This document shows positions 8,592 through 16,281 of a stretch of 64,000 bases of DNA, in pieces. The DNA is taken from NCBI RefSeq assembly GCF_016904885.1, contig NZ_JADWYI010000001.1:6262001-6326000 (forward strand). Reading direction: 5' to 3'. The DNA is from Archangium primigenium. GTDB lineage: Bacteria; Myxococcota; Myxococcia; Myxococcales; Myxococcaceae. The stretch's first letter is position 1; each line of letters begins with the position of its first letter. Under the pieces are notes generated by a model, which did no database searches, was not told where the DNA came from, and saw only the letters and a program-made list of their open reading frames with translations. A program made the translations under genes and the position numbers.

Positions 8592-10748
8592 ATGCCCAAG
8601 CGAGCAGCCAGCAAGAACGCCACCCACCACAAACCCCCGGCGGAGCGCGACGTCCTCCCCCCCGGCACGGATCCCCAGGACAACGCGCTGTTCTTCAACC
8701 GGGAGCTGTCCTGGCTCGCCTTCAACAACCGCGTGCTCCAGCTCGCCGAGGATCTCTCGGTGCCGCTCATGGAGCGGGTGAAGTTCTGCGCCATCTACGC
8801 GCGCAACCTCGATGAATTCTTCATGATCCGCGTGGCGCGCCTGCACGAGCAGGTGAGCAACCGCGTGGCGCGTCTGGTGCCGGATGGGGCCACGCCCGGC
8901 GAGACGCTCGACACGCTGCACACGCGCATCCTCGAGCAGGGCAAGCGCCACACGGACTGCTTCGAGCGGCAATTGCGCCCGGCGCTCGCGGAGAAGGGCC
9001 TGCGCATCCTCGCCATGAAGGATCTGGACGCGGATTCACGCGCCCAGATGGATCAGCGCTTCCGCGAGCAGATCTTCCCCGTGCTCACGCCCCTGGCCAT
9101 CGGGCTCGGCCGGCACTTCCCCTACATCTCCAACCTGTCCCTGAGCCTGGCGGTGCTCTTGCGCGACCCCGTCACGGACACGGAGAACGTGGCGCGGGTG
9201 AAGGTGCCCAAGGAGCTGCTCTCGCGCTTCGTGCCGCTCAAGGGGGGCACCACGTTCGTGCTGCTCGAGGACGTCATCGCCAACCACCTGGGCGACCTGT
9301 TTCCCGGCATGGAGGTGCTCGACCGGGGCCTGTTCCGCGTGACGCGGGACGCGGACTACACCGTGTCCGAGGACGCGGAGGATCTGCTGGTGGCGGTGCA
9401 GACGGAGCTGCGCCAGCGGCGCTTCGGCGACGTCATCCGCCTGGAGGTGCAGGCGGGGATGAACCCCAAGCTGCTCGAGCCGCTCATGGAGGCCCTGTCG
9501 CTCGAGCCCCGGCAGCTCTACGAGGAGCAGGACCTGTTGGACATGTCGGACCTGATGTCGCTCGTGGCCACGCCGGGCTTCGCCGAGCTGAGGGATCCGC
9601 CGTGGACGCCCGTCACCCAGCCGCGGCTGCAGGCCGAGGACGACGGCGAGGTGACGACGGTGATGTCCGCCATGCGCCGGGGCGCGCTCCTGGTGCACCA
9701 CCCCTACGAGTCCTTCGCCACGTCCGTGGAGCGCTTCGTCACCGAGGCGGTGGAGGATCCGGACGTGCTGGCCATCAAGCAGACGGTGTACCGCACGTCG
9801 GACAAGTCGCCGCTGGTGCCCGCGCTCATCCGCGCCACCGAGCGCGGCAAGCAGGCGGTGTGCATGGTGGAGCTCAAGGCCCGCTTCGACGAGCGCGCCA
9901 ACATCCGCTGGGCGCTCGCCCTGGAGGAGGCCGGCGCGCACGTGGTCTACGGCATCCCCGGCCTCAAGACGCACGCCAAGGCCATTCTCATCGTCCGGCG
10001 CGAGGGCGAGAAGGTGCGCCACTACGTGCACGTGGGCACGGGCAACTACAACGCCAAGACGGCGCGGCTCTACACGGACCTGGGCCTGTTCACCACGGAT
10101 CCGGACATCGGCGCGGACGTGGCCGACCTGTTCAACTTCCTCACCGGCTTCGCCCGGCCCAAGTCCTTCCGCAAGCTGCTCGTGGCGCCCATCAACATGC
10201 GCGAGGGCCTGCAGGAGGAGATCCGCCGCACCATCGCGGCGCACACGGCCGAGCGCCCCTCGCGCATCGTGCTCAAGATGAACGCGCTGGTGGATCCGGT
10301 GCTCATCCGCGCGCTGTACGAGGCGTCGCGCGCGGGCGTGAAGGTGGAGCTCAACATCCGGGGCATCTGCTGCCTGCGGCCCCAGGTGCCGGGCGTGTCG
10401 GAGAACATCCGGGTGGTGTCCACGCTGGGCCGCTTCCTGGAGCACTCGCGCGTGTACTTCTTCGATCGCGGCGGCGAGTCGCGCTGCTACATCGGCTCGG
10501 CGGACCTCATGCCGCGCAACCTCGACCACCGCGTGGAGGCGCTCACCCCCGTGGAGGACCCGCCGCTCATCGCCCAGGTGCGCGACATCCTCGAGCGCTG
10601 CCTCGCGGAGAACACCCACGCGTGGACGCTCGGCGCGGAGGGCGAGTGGCAGCGCCGGCCCCACGAGGCCGACAAGCGCTGGGCCCAGACGGAGCTCATG
10701 GAGCGCGCGGTGCGCATGTCCCAGGCCTCCACCGGCCGGCCCCTCTAA
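8592..10748 (+). CDS. ppk1: Polyphosphate kinase 1
   Basis: Makes inorganic polyphosphate from ATP reversibly, through a phosphohistidine. The 718-residue protein has the usual four-domain length. It begins with FFNRELSWLAFNNRVLQLAED (N domain). Two phospholipase-D-like catalytic halves follow: HYVHVGTGNYNAKTARLYTD, where His480 aligns with the phosphorylated His435 of E. coli, and FLEHSRVYFFDRGGE, where His618 aligns with His592. PINMREGLQEEI and SADLMPRNLDHRVE are also typical. The ATG at 8592 gives the family-normal N-terminus. No exopolyphosphatase gene (ppx) is adjacent. The gene's stop codon is partly supplied by an inserted IS element: T and A belong to the target, the final A to the IS. 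Confidence 0.95.
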   Translation: MPKRAASKNATHHKPPAERDVLPPGTDPQDNALFFNRELSWLAFNNRVLQLAEDLSVPLMERVKFCAIYARNLDEFFMIRVARLHEQVSNRVARLVPDGATPGETLDTLHTRILEQGKRHTDCFERQLRPALAEKGLRILAMKDLDADSRAQMDQRFREQIFPVLTPLAIGLGRHFPYISNLSLSLAVLLRDPVTDTENVARVKVPKELLSRFVPLKGGTTFVLLEDVIANHLGDLFPGMEVLDRGLFRVTRDADYTVSEDAEDLLVAVQTELRQRRFGDVIRLEVQAGMNPKLLEPLMEALSLEPRQLYEEQDLLDMSDLMSLVATPGFAELRDPPWTPVTQPRLQAEDDGEVTTVMSAMRRGALLVHHPYESFATSVERFVTEAVEDPDVLAIKQTVYRTSDKSPLVPALIRATERGKQAVCMVELKARFDERANIRWALALEEAGAHVVYGIPGLKTHAKAILIVRREGEKVRHYVHVGTGNYNAKTARLYTDLGLFTTDPDIGADVADLFNFLTGFARPKSFRKLLVAPINMREGLQEEIRRTIAAHTAERPSRIVLKMNALVDPVLIRALYEASRAGVKVELNIRGICCLRPQVPGVSENIRVVSTLGRFLEHSRVYFFDRGGESRCYIGSADLMPRNLDHRVEALTPVEDPPLIAQVRDILERCLAENTHAWTLGAEGEWQRRPHEADKRWAQTELMERAVRMSQASTGRPL

Positions 10749-10776
10749 GCCCCCGGACATGAATTATGTACACCTG
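10748..10776 (+). repeat. IS630 left terminal inverted repeat
   Basis: A 29-base end matching the right end inverted with two mismatches. It contains the transposase stop codon (10764-10766) and supplies the last base of the ppk1 stop codon (10748). Confidence 0.9.
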
Positions 10777-11288
10777 CGCCGCAGCCGATGGTGGTAGCGG
10801 CGCAGGGCCTGCTGCACCGCGGTGAGCAGAGCATCGAGAGTGCGGTAGCTGCGTTCGGGAAGCTCCTGAGCCTTGATGACGCCGAAGACAGCTTCCACGT
10901 CGTTGAGTTCAGGAGAATAGGCCGGCAGGTAGAAGAGATGGACGCCCAGCCGTCGCAAGCGCGGCAGGGCGCGGCATACCAGGCGGCAGCGGTGGATGTT
11001 CCCATTGTCGAGCACCACCCAGGTGGGGACCCCGCCCGGGTCGGCGAGCGACAAGAGAAAGTCCAGGGTATCTCGCGCGGTGATGGTGCGTGCCCAGCGT
11101 CGGAAGCGTAAACCGCGTCGACGGCCTGTCGGGCAGTAGGCGACGAGCGCATTGACACGTCGGCGCCGAGGCGCCTCGTAGGGGACGTCTCGACGGCTGC
11201 CGACTTCTGCCCAGCTGTAGCCCACGGCTTGGGTGGGCGAAAACCCGCACTCATCCAGGAAGTAGAGATTTATCCTCTGAGCGCGGGC
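10764..11288 (-). CDS. IS630-type transposase, DDE catalytic part (second frame)
   Basis: The C-terminal catalytic half, about 174 residues, read in a different frame from the upstream half. It shows the three acidic residues of the IS630 DDE domain: the first in YFLDECGFSPTQ, the second in WVVLDNGNIHRC, the third in LPAYSPELNDVEAVFG. It has no good start of its own before the first catalytic Asp. It is therefore probably made by frameshifting or transcriptional slippage at the A7 tract (11289-11295 on the other strand) at the end of the first frame; a +1 change, or loss of one A, joins the frames as Lys-Lys-Ala-Arg-Ala-Gln. The same arrangement is common in IS630 elements. It may alternatively be a disabling mutation. 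Confidence 0.85.
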   Translation of the reverse strand, partial: ARAQRINLYFLDECGFSPTQAVGYSWAEVGSRRDVPYEAPRRRRVNALVAYCPTGRRRGLRFRRWARTITARDTLDFLLSLADPGGVPTWVVLDNGNIHRCRLVCRALPRLRRLGVHLFYLPAYSPELNDVEAVFGVIKAQELPERSYRTLDALLTAVQQALRRYHHRLRRRCT

Positions 11289-11778
11289 TTTTTTTGAGCC
11301 GGAAGAGCGCCTGGCGTGCCTGGGCGACGGCCTGGGCGTCCTGTTTGTGCGTGAGCGTCAGCCGCGTGCGCCGCCAGCCCGCGCCCATGCTCCCGAGATA
11401 GCGACGCACCTGCCGCGGCCCCAGGTGAAGACCCTCGCCCTCGAGTGCGCTGGCCAACTGCCCGGCTGTCCACGAGCGAGGCTGGGACAACAACGCATGC
11501 AGCGAGGCTTCCACCCGCTGGCGGTGCGCCCTGTCGGGCTTCCTGCCCGCCAGACGCGCGAAGAGGGCTTCTGGGCCGTCTTGGACGAAGGAGCGCAACA
11601 CCCGGCGCACCGTGGCCGCGCACCGGCCCAGGTGCCGAGCGATGCGCGGTGCACTCCAGCCCTCATCGGCCAGCAGCACCATGTCCACGCGCTCGCGCTC
11701 TCTCCACCCAGCGTCAGCGGCCCGGGCTATCTCCCATAGCCGCCGACGCTCTTGCTCCGTCACCTTCAGCAGCGCCAT
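11251..11778 (-). CDS. IS630-type transposase, N-terminal DNA-binding part (first frame)
   Basis: A 175-residue product with helix-turn-helix regions: GWSAPRIARHLGRCAATVRRVLRSF near residue 40 and a second winged-helix-like block ending LHLGPRQVRRYLGSMGAGWRRT. It matches the N-terminal half of IS630 transposases, which bind the inverted repeats. The last residues LFRLKKSPRSEDKSLLPG arise after an A7 tract; reading through in the other frame continues into the DDE catalytic domain. The start ATG at 11778 lies immediately inside the right inverted repeat. Confidence 0.85.
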   Translation of the reverse strand: MALLKVTEQERRRLWEIARAADAGWRERERVDMVLLADEGWSAPRIARHLGRCAATVRRVLRSFVQDGPEALFARLAGRKPDRAHRQRVEASLHALLSQPRSWTAGQLASALEGEGLHLGPRQVRRYLGSMGAGWRRTRLTLTHKQDAQAVAQARQALFRLKKSPRSEDKSLLPG

Positions 11779-11782
11779 GCCT

Positions 11783-11811
11783 CAGGTGTACAACATTCAT
11801 GTCCGGGGGCT
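11783..11811 (-). repeat. IS630 right terminal inverted repeat
   Basis: A 29-base end, inverted relative to 10748-10776 with two mismatches. It is followed by the second TA (11812-11813) and, after three more bases, by the stop codon of the convergent histidine kinase gene. Confidence 0.9.
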
Positions 11812-11816
11812 TAGCG

Positions 11817-13727
11817 TCAGGGCCCGCGCGGCAGCCGGACGGAGAACGTGGTGCCCTCGGGCGCGGAGGACGCCACGCGGATGTCGCCGCCGTGCGCCCG
11901 GACGATCTGCTCCACGATGTACAGGCCCAGGCCCACGCTCCGGCCCGCCGGATCCGGGCCGTCCACCGCCCGCTGGAGGGGCTGGAACAGCCGCGCCAGG
12001 GCCTCGGGGGGAATGGGCGTGCCCCCGTTGTGCACCTCCAGGGAGACCTGCCCGTCCTCGCCCACGCCGCGCACCGTCACGGGGCTGTCGGGCGGGCTGT
12101 ACTTGAGCGCGTTGCCCAGCAGGTTGCCCACGAGCTGCGCGAGCCGATCCGCGTCCCACGCGCCCAGCCCGTCCCCGCGCTGCTCCAGCCGCAACTCCCG
12201 CTCGGGGTGGGTCCGCGCGTGCTCCTCGACCATGCCGCGCACCAGGGCATGCACGTCCATGGGCTCGCGAGAAATCCGCAACCCACCGCCCAGCCGCGCC
12301 TGGGTGAAGTCGAGCAGGTCGCGCACCATGCGCACGGCCCGCTCGGTGCTCGAGCGCAGGCGGACGAGGGCCTCGGTGGTGGGCGCGTCCAGCTCGCGCC
12401 GCAGCAGCACCTGGAGGCCCAACAAGATGGTGCTCAGAGGGCCGCGCAGATCGTGGCTGACGATGCCGATGAGGTACTGCTCGAAGTCGCTGCGCTGGCG
12501 CTGCTCGGCCTCCAGCCGTTGGGCCTCCTGGCGCAGGCGTACCTGCTCGGTGACGTCCAGCACCAGGGTGAGGATGCCGTCGATGTGCCCATCGGACGCG
12601 CACACGGGCTGGTGCGCGAAGTCGAGCAGCCGCTCCCGCGGGTGCTCGCCGGGCGCTGGGGACAAGGCGGTGGACACCTCCCGGCCCACGTCGGGGGCGC
12701 CGGTCTCGAACACCTGGCGCATCCGGGTGAGGAACCCCTGCCCGTCCAGCTCCGGCAGGGCCCGCCGCACCGGCTGGCCCACCACCTCCCGCCCCACGAG
12801 CCGCTGGTAGACGGAGTTGGCGGTTTCGAAGGCGAGCTCGGGGCCGCGCTGGTAGCCCACGCCCACGAGGCTCTGGTCCGCGAGCGCATCCAGGAGCGCC
12901 CCCCGGGCCCGCTCGGCCTCCTGGGAGCGCACGAGCAGGTTCTCGGTCAGCTGGCGCGCGAGCACCGTCTCGGACACCTCCGTGGCGATGGTGAGCACCG
13001 CGTCGATCCGGCCCCGCGCGTCGCGCAGCGGCTGGTAGACGAAGGTGAAATAGCCCGTCTCCAGCGCGCCCGCCGCCCCGCGCGCGACCCGGACCTCCAT
13101 CTCCGTGGCCACGAACGGCTTGCCCGTGGCCAGCACCCCCCGGAGCAGCCCATCGAAGGCCTGGTCCTTGAGCTCGGAGAGCACGTCCCAGAGCGGTTTG
13201 CCCACGGCCTCCTCGGCGCTCCGGCCCCAGAGGCGCAACATGCCGGGGTTGGCCACCTCCACGACGAGCTCGGGGCCGCGGATGACGGCGATGGCCATGG
13301 GGGCCTGCGTGAAGAGCGCGTTGAGCCGGGCCCGCTCGTCCTCCGCCCGGCTCCCCGCGCCGTCCATCTCCTCCACCGCCTCCGCGACGGCCAGGGCCAC
13401 GACGTCGGTCCACCGCCGCGCCTCGGACAGGGAGACGGGGAGGCCCTCCCGCTCGATCAGCTCCCACACCAGGTCGCGCAGCAGGCCGTACGCGCGCACC
13501 CGTCCGCCCAGCTCGAAGTCCCCCCGCGAGCGCCGCGCCCCCTGCTCGGGGCCCGTGGGGTCCTGTCCCCGCAGGGCGCGCTGGAGCCGCTGGAGGAGGC
13601 GCGCAAGCAGCTCCTCCAGCTCCGCCGCGGACGGGCCGCCCGGCGCCGGGTGTTCGCGCACGGCGCTCCCCCACCGCTGGAGCAGTTCCTGACTGCGTGC
13701 CTCGAGCACGTCCGCCAGTTGGCTCAT
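11817..13727 (-). CDS. PAS-domain sensor histidine kinase
   Basis: A 636-residue soluble two-component kinase with no membrane segments. Residues 1-130 are helical, starting MSQLADVLEARSQELLQRW, and resemble the N-terminal regulatory domain of RsbR-type or other myxobacterial kinases. Then come two or three PAS-like sensor domains (FTQAPMAIAVIRGPELVV near 165; further units near 285 and 390). The HisKA domain carries the phospho-acceptor His425 in IVSHDLRGPLSTI. The ATP-binding domain carries the N box (NLLGNALKYSPPD) and the G box (SVGLGLYIVEQIVRAHGGD). The start at 13727 is supported by a GGGGAGAGG Shine-Dalgarno. No receiver or adjacent response regulator is present, so it is an orphan kinase. 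It is divergent from the methyltransferase-like gene. Before the IS inserted, its stop lay two bases from the ppk1 stop. Confidence 0.9.
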   Translation of the reverse strand: MSQLADVLEARSQELLQRWGSAVREHPAPGGPSAAELEELLARLLQRLQRALRGQDPTGPEQGARRSRGDFELGGRVRAYGLLRDLVWELIEREGLPVSLSEARRWTDVVALAVAEAVEEMDGAGSRAEDERARLNALFTQAPMAIAVIRGPELVVEVANPGMLRLWGRSAEEAVGKPLWDVLSELKDQAFDGLLRGVLATGKPFVATEMEVRVARGAAGALETGYFTFVYQPLRDARGRIDAVLTIATEVSETVLARQLTENLLVRSQEAERARGALLDALADQSLVGVGYQRGPELAFETANSVYQRLVGREVVGQPVRRALPELDGQGFLTRMRQVFETGAPDVGREVSTALSPAPGEHPRERLLDFAHQPVCASDGHIDGILTLVLDVTEQVRLRQEAQRLEAEQRQRSDFEQYLIGIVSHDLRGPLSTILLGLQVLLRRELDAPTTEALVRLRSSTERAVRMVRDLLDFTQARLGGGLRISREPMDVHALVRGMVEEHARTHPERELRLEQRGDGLGAWDADRLAQLVGNLLGNALKYSPPDSPVTVRGVGEDGQVSLEVHNGGTPIPPEALARLFQPLQRAVDGPDPAGRSVGLGLYIVEQIVRAHGGDIRVASSAPEGTTFSVRLPRGP

Positions 13728-13918
13728 GATCCTCTCCCCACCTATTGCAGGAGATCTACGGGGTTGGATCAGAACCCCACAATGGCTTTCGCGCGCCAGG
13801 TGTCCGGGACCGTCCGCTTGTCCCCCCTCCGGGAGGCGGCGGCGACCCTGTCCTGTCATCGACAGTCATGGCCCGCGCCCGCGCGACCTCGCCCGGTGGA
13901 CAGGCGCACGGGTGTTTG

Positions 13919-14959
13919 ATGCCCGCCGTGATCCCGACCGAACACCTGAACCTCCTCTGGCTCGACGTCGCGCAGGACGAACCCTTCCTCACCGCCCTGC
14001 GGACCTGTCTGGACCAGCTCCACCGCTCCGAGGCGTATCAGCACTGGCTGCGCGGGGAGAGCCGCGAGCCCTTCGCCCTCGCGCGGGCCGCCGAGGTGCC
14101 GGGCCTGGACTGCCTCCAGCGGGCGGGGCTCGTCCAGGAGGGGCGCCTGGGCGTGAAGGTGAACCGGATTGGCGAGCGGCTCTTCATCACGGACGGCGCC
14201 TGGGTGTCCCACGTGCTGCGGGTCTTCCCGGATCCCGACGAGGCGCTCATCCTCCTGGGCCACGCGCGCCAGCGGGGCCTCCTCGAGTGGGCGGACTGGG
14301 TCGTCGATCCCGCGGCGGGCTGCGGCCACACGCCCATCGGCTTTCCGGGCCGGGCCCGTCGGCTGTCCTGTGACGCCAATGCCCGGGCCATCCTCTACGC
14401 CTCGCTCAACGCCCGGCTCAACGGCCTGGGGCCCGACCGCTTCCAGGCGGTGTTCAACGACATGACCCGGGGGCTTCCGCCGACCTTCCGCCCCGACGGC
14501 AACGTCCTGTTCTTCACCAACGTCCCCTTCGCCCCCTCGGCGCGCAAGGGCGACCTGGCGCTCAACTCCGCCGGAGGCAAGACGGGGGCGGACCTCCAGG
14601 TGGCCGCGTTCCAGCTGGTGCGCCGCTTCCGGCAGGAGAACACCGTGCCCGTGCGCGCCTGCTTCCTCATCTGGACGGTGGGCTCGGTCGAGCGCGACGA
14701 ATGGGAGGCCGTGAGCATCTGCCGGGAGATGTTCGCCGGCCGGCCGCTCGCGTGGTCCATCTTCAAGGAGTACGAGGGCCAGGAGATGCCCAACCCCACG
14801 CCCATCGCCGATGCCCTGCGGGACCTGGCGGCCTCGCAGTACGCGGTGACGCCCCGGGATCCCGGGGTCGAGCGGGCCTACGACGCGCTCGCGCGGGAGC
14901 TGCTCGCGCAAGGCCACACCCACGTCGCCTACGGCATGCTGGAGCTGAACCTGGACTGA
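13919..14959 (+). CDS. Class I SAM-dependent methyltransferase-like protein
   Basis: A 346-residue protein. An N-terminal helical region (1-110) is followed by what looks like a Rossmann methyltransferase core: VVDPAAGCGHTPIGFPG (motif I, S-adenosylmethionine loop), RRLSCDANARAILYASLNARLNG (acidic residue of motif II), and NVLFFTNVPFAPSA, in the place of the catalytic Asn-Pro-Pro-Phe/Tyr of N- and RNA/protein-methyltransferases but reading Asn201-Val-Pro-Phe. This resembles PrmC/RlmG-type enzymes; the altered second residue leaves catalysis uncertain. Starts further upstream (13745, 13868) are possible; 13919 is chosen because the similarity to a folded domain begins there. Its 3' end overlaps the convergent SET-domain gene by 31 bases. 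Confidence 0.6.
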   Translation: MPAVIPTEHLNLLWLDVAQDEPFLTALRTCLDQLHRSEAYQHWLRGESREPFALARAAEVPGLDCLQRAGLVQEGRLGVKVNRIGERLFITDGAWVSHVLRVFPDPDEALILLGHARQRGLLEWADWVVDPAAGCGHTPIGFPGRARRLSCDANARAILYASLNARLNGLGPDRFQAVFNDMTRGLPPTFRPDGNVLFFTNVPFAPSARKGDLALNSAGGKTGADLQVAAFQLVRRFRQENTVPVRACFLIWTVGSVERDEWEAVSICREMFAGRPLAWSIFKEYEGQEMPNPTPIADALRDLAASQYAVTPRDPGVERAYDALARELLAQGHTHVAYGMLELNLD

Positions 14960-15549
14960 GCCGGCGGGCGGAAGTGCAGGCGGCAGGAGGGCAGCGGCTG
15001 CTCGCCCCGGGCACACGCCTCCACGGCGGCCGGGTCGCGCACGAAGGGCCACAGGGGCTGCTCCACCCCGAGCACGTCCGGGAACGCCGCGGCGAGCCGG
15101 GCGTCCCAGTCGGGCGCCAGGCGCTCGGCGTCCTCGGCCGTCACCCGCCCCCGGCAGCCCGGCGCGCCACACAGACAGCGGAAGGGCTCATCCGCGGGAT
15201 CCGGGTTGAGCGCGCCATAGTCGTACGTGAACTGCTCGCCCTCCTCGATGTCCCGCAGGGCGATCTGCAAGTCGAAGCCCGGCTTGAGGCACGTGGGCTC
15301 GCACGAGTGGCTCAGGTAGCGGCCATTGTCCCAGCAGATGATCCAGTGGCCGTTGGCCTCCGGGTAGCCGTAGTGCGGGACGATGTGCTGGTAGGCCGGG
15401 CCCAGGGCCACCACGGCCTCGGGCGTGAGCTCGATGTCCAGGGCGCAGCGCACCCAGACGATGGTGCCGCGCGGGATGCGTCGGGTGGCGAAGACGCCAT
15501 GGCCGACCTGGGCGTTCACGAAACGAAGCTCGGCCGAGGGGTGGAACAT
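14929..15549 (-). CDS. SET-domain protein (putative lysine methyltransferase)
   Basis: A 206-residue protein with a complete small SET domain: GHGVFATRRIPRGTIVW, GHWIICWDNGRYLSHSCEP (the Asn/Ser-His-Ser-Cys pseudoknot motif), IALRDIEEGEQFTYDYG, and a post-SET zinc cluster (Cys-Leu-Cys-Gly-Ala-Pro-Gly-Cys). In eukaryotes such proteins methylate histone or other protein lysines. Bacterial versions are scattered and mostly of unknown target; DNA-binding proteins or ribosomal proteins are candidates. The ATG at 15549 (MFHPSAELRF) has an AGAGG about 10 bases upstream. It faces the methyltransferase-like gene tail to tail, giving two putative methyltransferases side by side but on opposite strands. 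Confidence 0.82.
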   Translation of the reverse strand: MFHPSAELRFVNAQVGHGVFATRRIPRGTIVWVRCALDIELTPEAVVALGPAYQHIVPHYGYPEANGHWIICWDNGRYLSHSCEPTCLKPGFDLQIALRDIEEGEQFTYDYGALNPDPADEPFRCLCGAPGCRGRVTAEDAERLAPDWDARLAAAFPDVLGVEQPLWPFVRDPAAVEACARGEQPLPSCRLHFRPPAQSRFSSSMP

Positions 15550-15572
15550 GCGGGGGAGTCCTCTGGAAGGCA

Positions 15573-15590
15573 CGCCGGGCGGACCCGGCG
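15573..15590 (-). terminator. Hairpin between the SMR exporter and SET-domain genes
   Basis: A perfect 7-base-pair stem (CGCCGGG with CCCGGCG) and a 4-base loop lies 44 bases after the SMR exporter stop and 24 bases before the SET start, on the path of minus-strand transcription. It may end the exporter transcript or fold in the SET leader. A TATATA sequence lies just upstream (15599-15604). Confidence 0.4.
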
Positions 15591-15633
15591 CGCGCGCCTA
15601 TATACCCTCCCCCGCCCGTCCCGGGGTCGGCTC

Positions 15634-15960
15634 TCAGTGCGTCCCACCCCCGGTGAACTTCAGGCCCACGATGGCGACGAACAGCAGCACGAGGAAGAAC
15701 AGGCGCGCCGCGGTCACCGGCTCGTGGAAGAGCACGATGCCGAGCAGGGCCGCGCCCAGGGCGCCGATGCCCACCCAGACGGCGTAGGCGGTGCCAATGG
15801 GCAGGCCGCGCGCCGCGATCGACAGCAAACCGACGCTGGCGGCCAGGGCGATGACGGTGAGGACACTGGGGACGAGCCGGGTGAAACCCTCGGTGTACTT
15901 GAGGCCAATGGCCCAGCACACCTCCAGTAGCCCGGCGACGACCAGGAGAATCCACGACAT
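15634..15960 (-). CDS. sugE: SMR-family exporter of the Gdx/SugE type
   Basis: A 108-residue membrane protein with four predicted transmembrane helices, the standard small-multidrug-resistance size. [20 protein letters not shown] carries the essential membrane-embedded Glu13. It continues with [32 protein letters not shown] and a final helix ending VGLKFTG. The Gly-Leu-Lys-Tyr-Thr and Gly-Thr-Ala-Tyr-Ala-Val-Trp blocks match Gdx (formerly SugE), which works as a dual-topology dimer exporting guanidinium in exchange for protons; EmrE-like drug pumps are the alternative. A single gene encodes it here, consistent with a homodimer. Its ribosome binding site lies inside a hairpin directly upstream, suggesting RNA-level control. 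Confidence 0.88.
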   Translation of the reverse strand: MSWILLVVAGLLEVCWAIGLKYTEGFTRLVPSVLTVIALAASVGLLSIAARGLPIGTAYAVWVGIGALGAALLGIVLFHEPVTAARLFFLVLLFVAIVGLKFTGGGTH

Positions 15961-15961
15961 G

Positions 15962-15992
15962 GACAAGACTCCTTCGTAGGCGTCGTCTTGTC
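15962..15992 (-). promoter_or_regulatory. Hairpin sequestering the exporter's ribosome binding site (guanidine-II-like?)
   Basis: Read on the minus strand, GACAAGAC pairs perfectly with GTCTTGTC (8 bp). Inside lies a smaller hairpin CCT-ACGA-AGG. The Shine-Dalgarno AAGGAG (15974-15969) is within the fold, 8 bases from the ATG. Guanidine-II (mini-ykkC) riboswitches consist of two hairpins, each capped by an ACGR loop, and typically control Gdx-type exporters. Here only one convincing ACGA hairpin was found, so the assignment as a riboswitch is speculative; a structured leader that masks the ribosome binding site is directly visible. Confidence 0.4.
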
Positions 15993-16281
15993 GTGACCGG
16001 GTACGGCGCACCTCTCGTCCGGGCCCGGCGGGCGTTCTTGAACCCGTCGGACACGGAGAAGACTAGCCACCCACCCCACCGCTGTCCACGCACGCTCGCT
16101 CGTCGTCCAGGGCCAGCGTCCCCCCCTTTCTCCCAGGCCCTCCCATCTCCCGCCGTTGAACCCCGCCCAACCCGCTCAGCTCTCAAGAACAGTGAGAGCG
16201 TAAAATTCAGACTTGGGGGCGATGGCTGCTCCCTCGCCCCGGCCTCATCTCTGGGTCACCCCCTTCTCCCCGGCGTGGCCC
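15993..16281. other. Intergenic region between divergent exporter and one-TM protein genes
   Basis: About 290 bases without a convincing gene. It must hold the promoters for the exporter leader (leftward) and the next gene (rightward). The stretch near 16180-16215, with AACAGTGAGAGCGTAAAATTCAG, is noticeably less GC-rich and is the likeliest promoter area for the rightward gene. No clear -35/-10 pair was identified. Confidence 0.4.

Larger units (their letters stand above)
10748..11811 (-). mobile_element. IS630-family insertion sequence, 1,064 bp, flanked by TA
   Basis: Imperfect 29-base terminal inverted repeats bound the element (10748-10776 and 11783-11811; 27 of 29 positions match, outer part AGCCCCCGGACATGAAT). 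A TA dinucleotide sits on each side (10746-10747 and 11812-11813), the target duplication of the IS630/Tc1-mariner group. It carries two overlapping minus-strand frames that together make a transposase of about 340 residues. Both ends and frames look intact, so the insertion is probably recent. Confidence 0.92.
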
